The notes beneath the pieces were generated by a model. The model searched no databases and was not told where the DNA came from. It saw only the letters and a program-made list of their open reading frames with translations. A stretch of 6,663 nucleotides of DNA from positions 46,229 to 52,891 of the forward strand of contig FR888238.1 in assembly GCA_000431775.1 (NCBI GenBank), given 5' to 3'. How positions within the stretch are numbered: the first letter of the stretch is position 1; each line of letters begins with the position of its first letter. Source of the DNA: Clostridium sp. CAG:413. GTDB taxonomy: Bacteria > Bacillota > Clostridia > Oscillospirales > Acutalibacteraceae. A program made the translations under genes and the position numbers. Positions 6,642 through 6,663 of this stretch are shown piece after piece.

Positions 6642-6663
6642 ATGGCAAATGTATCCTCAAGTA
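6642..6663 (+). CDS. Start of the next operon gene, probably the specificity subunit HsdS (3' part outside window)
   Basis: Only the first seven codons (MANVSSS) are visible. The ATG lies two bases after the hsdM stop, with GGAGG at 6627-6631 inside the hsdM end as its ribosome binding site, so it is translationally tied to hsdM. In R-M-S ordered type I operons this position is held by hsdS, which carries the two target recognition domains. The seven residues do not themselves identify the product; the call is from position only, and another accessory gene could be inserted here. Confidence 0.55.

Overview
The window looks like a chromosomal segment of a Clostridia-type Firmicute, probably a gut Oscillospirales/Ruminococcaceae-like bacterium. 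The signs are near-consensus AAGGAG ribosome binding sites, extended -10 promoters, a secreted-type protein ending in a bacterial Ig-like (Big_2) domain plus a hydrophobic tail, and a small Xre/YozG-like regulator. The taxonomic call is inference; no rRNA or other marker gene is present.

Layout: (1) Positions 1-1418 hold the 3' part of a large surface or secreted protein. It has a papain-like (C39-like) peptidase remnant carrying the His side of the active site, a long Ser/Asn/Asp/Gly-rich beta region, a Big_2 domain and a C-terminal hydrophobic tail. It ends at a perfect 14-bp bidirectional terminator (1449-1480). (2) Positions 1481-1760 contain no intact gene, but the minus strand carries what looks like the frameshifted 3' end of a decayed, convergent gene (1611-1759). 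(3) A strong extended -10 promoter drives a 70-aa Xre-family regulator (1814-2026). (4) Positions 2027-2292 hold a second extended -10 promoter, an inverted repeat that could be an operator, and a 23-codon ORF that looks like the severed N-terminus of a helicase-like protein. (5) From 2293 runs a type I restriction-modification operon: hsdR (921 aa), hsdM (522 aa) and the first 7 codons of a third gene, probably hsdS.

How the genes work together: HsdM and the predicted HsdS would form the N6-adenine methyltransferase that marks host DNA. Adding HsdR gives the ATP-dependent translocase/nuclease that cuts unmodified incoming DNA. All catalytic motifs of HsdR and HsdM visible here are intact, so the system is probably functional if the specificity subunit downstream is intact. 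The Xre regulator lies just upstream on the same strand and could control the operon, with the inverted repeat at 2070-2087 as the obvious candidate site; this is inference. The broken gene pieces on both sides of the regulator suggest that the stretch 1611-2292 is a recombination-prone edge of a defence island. I did not find a clearly new type of system; the best leads are the gene remnants and the possible regulator/operator pair.
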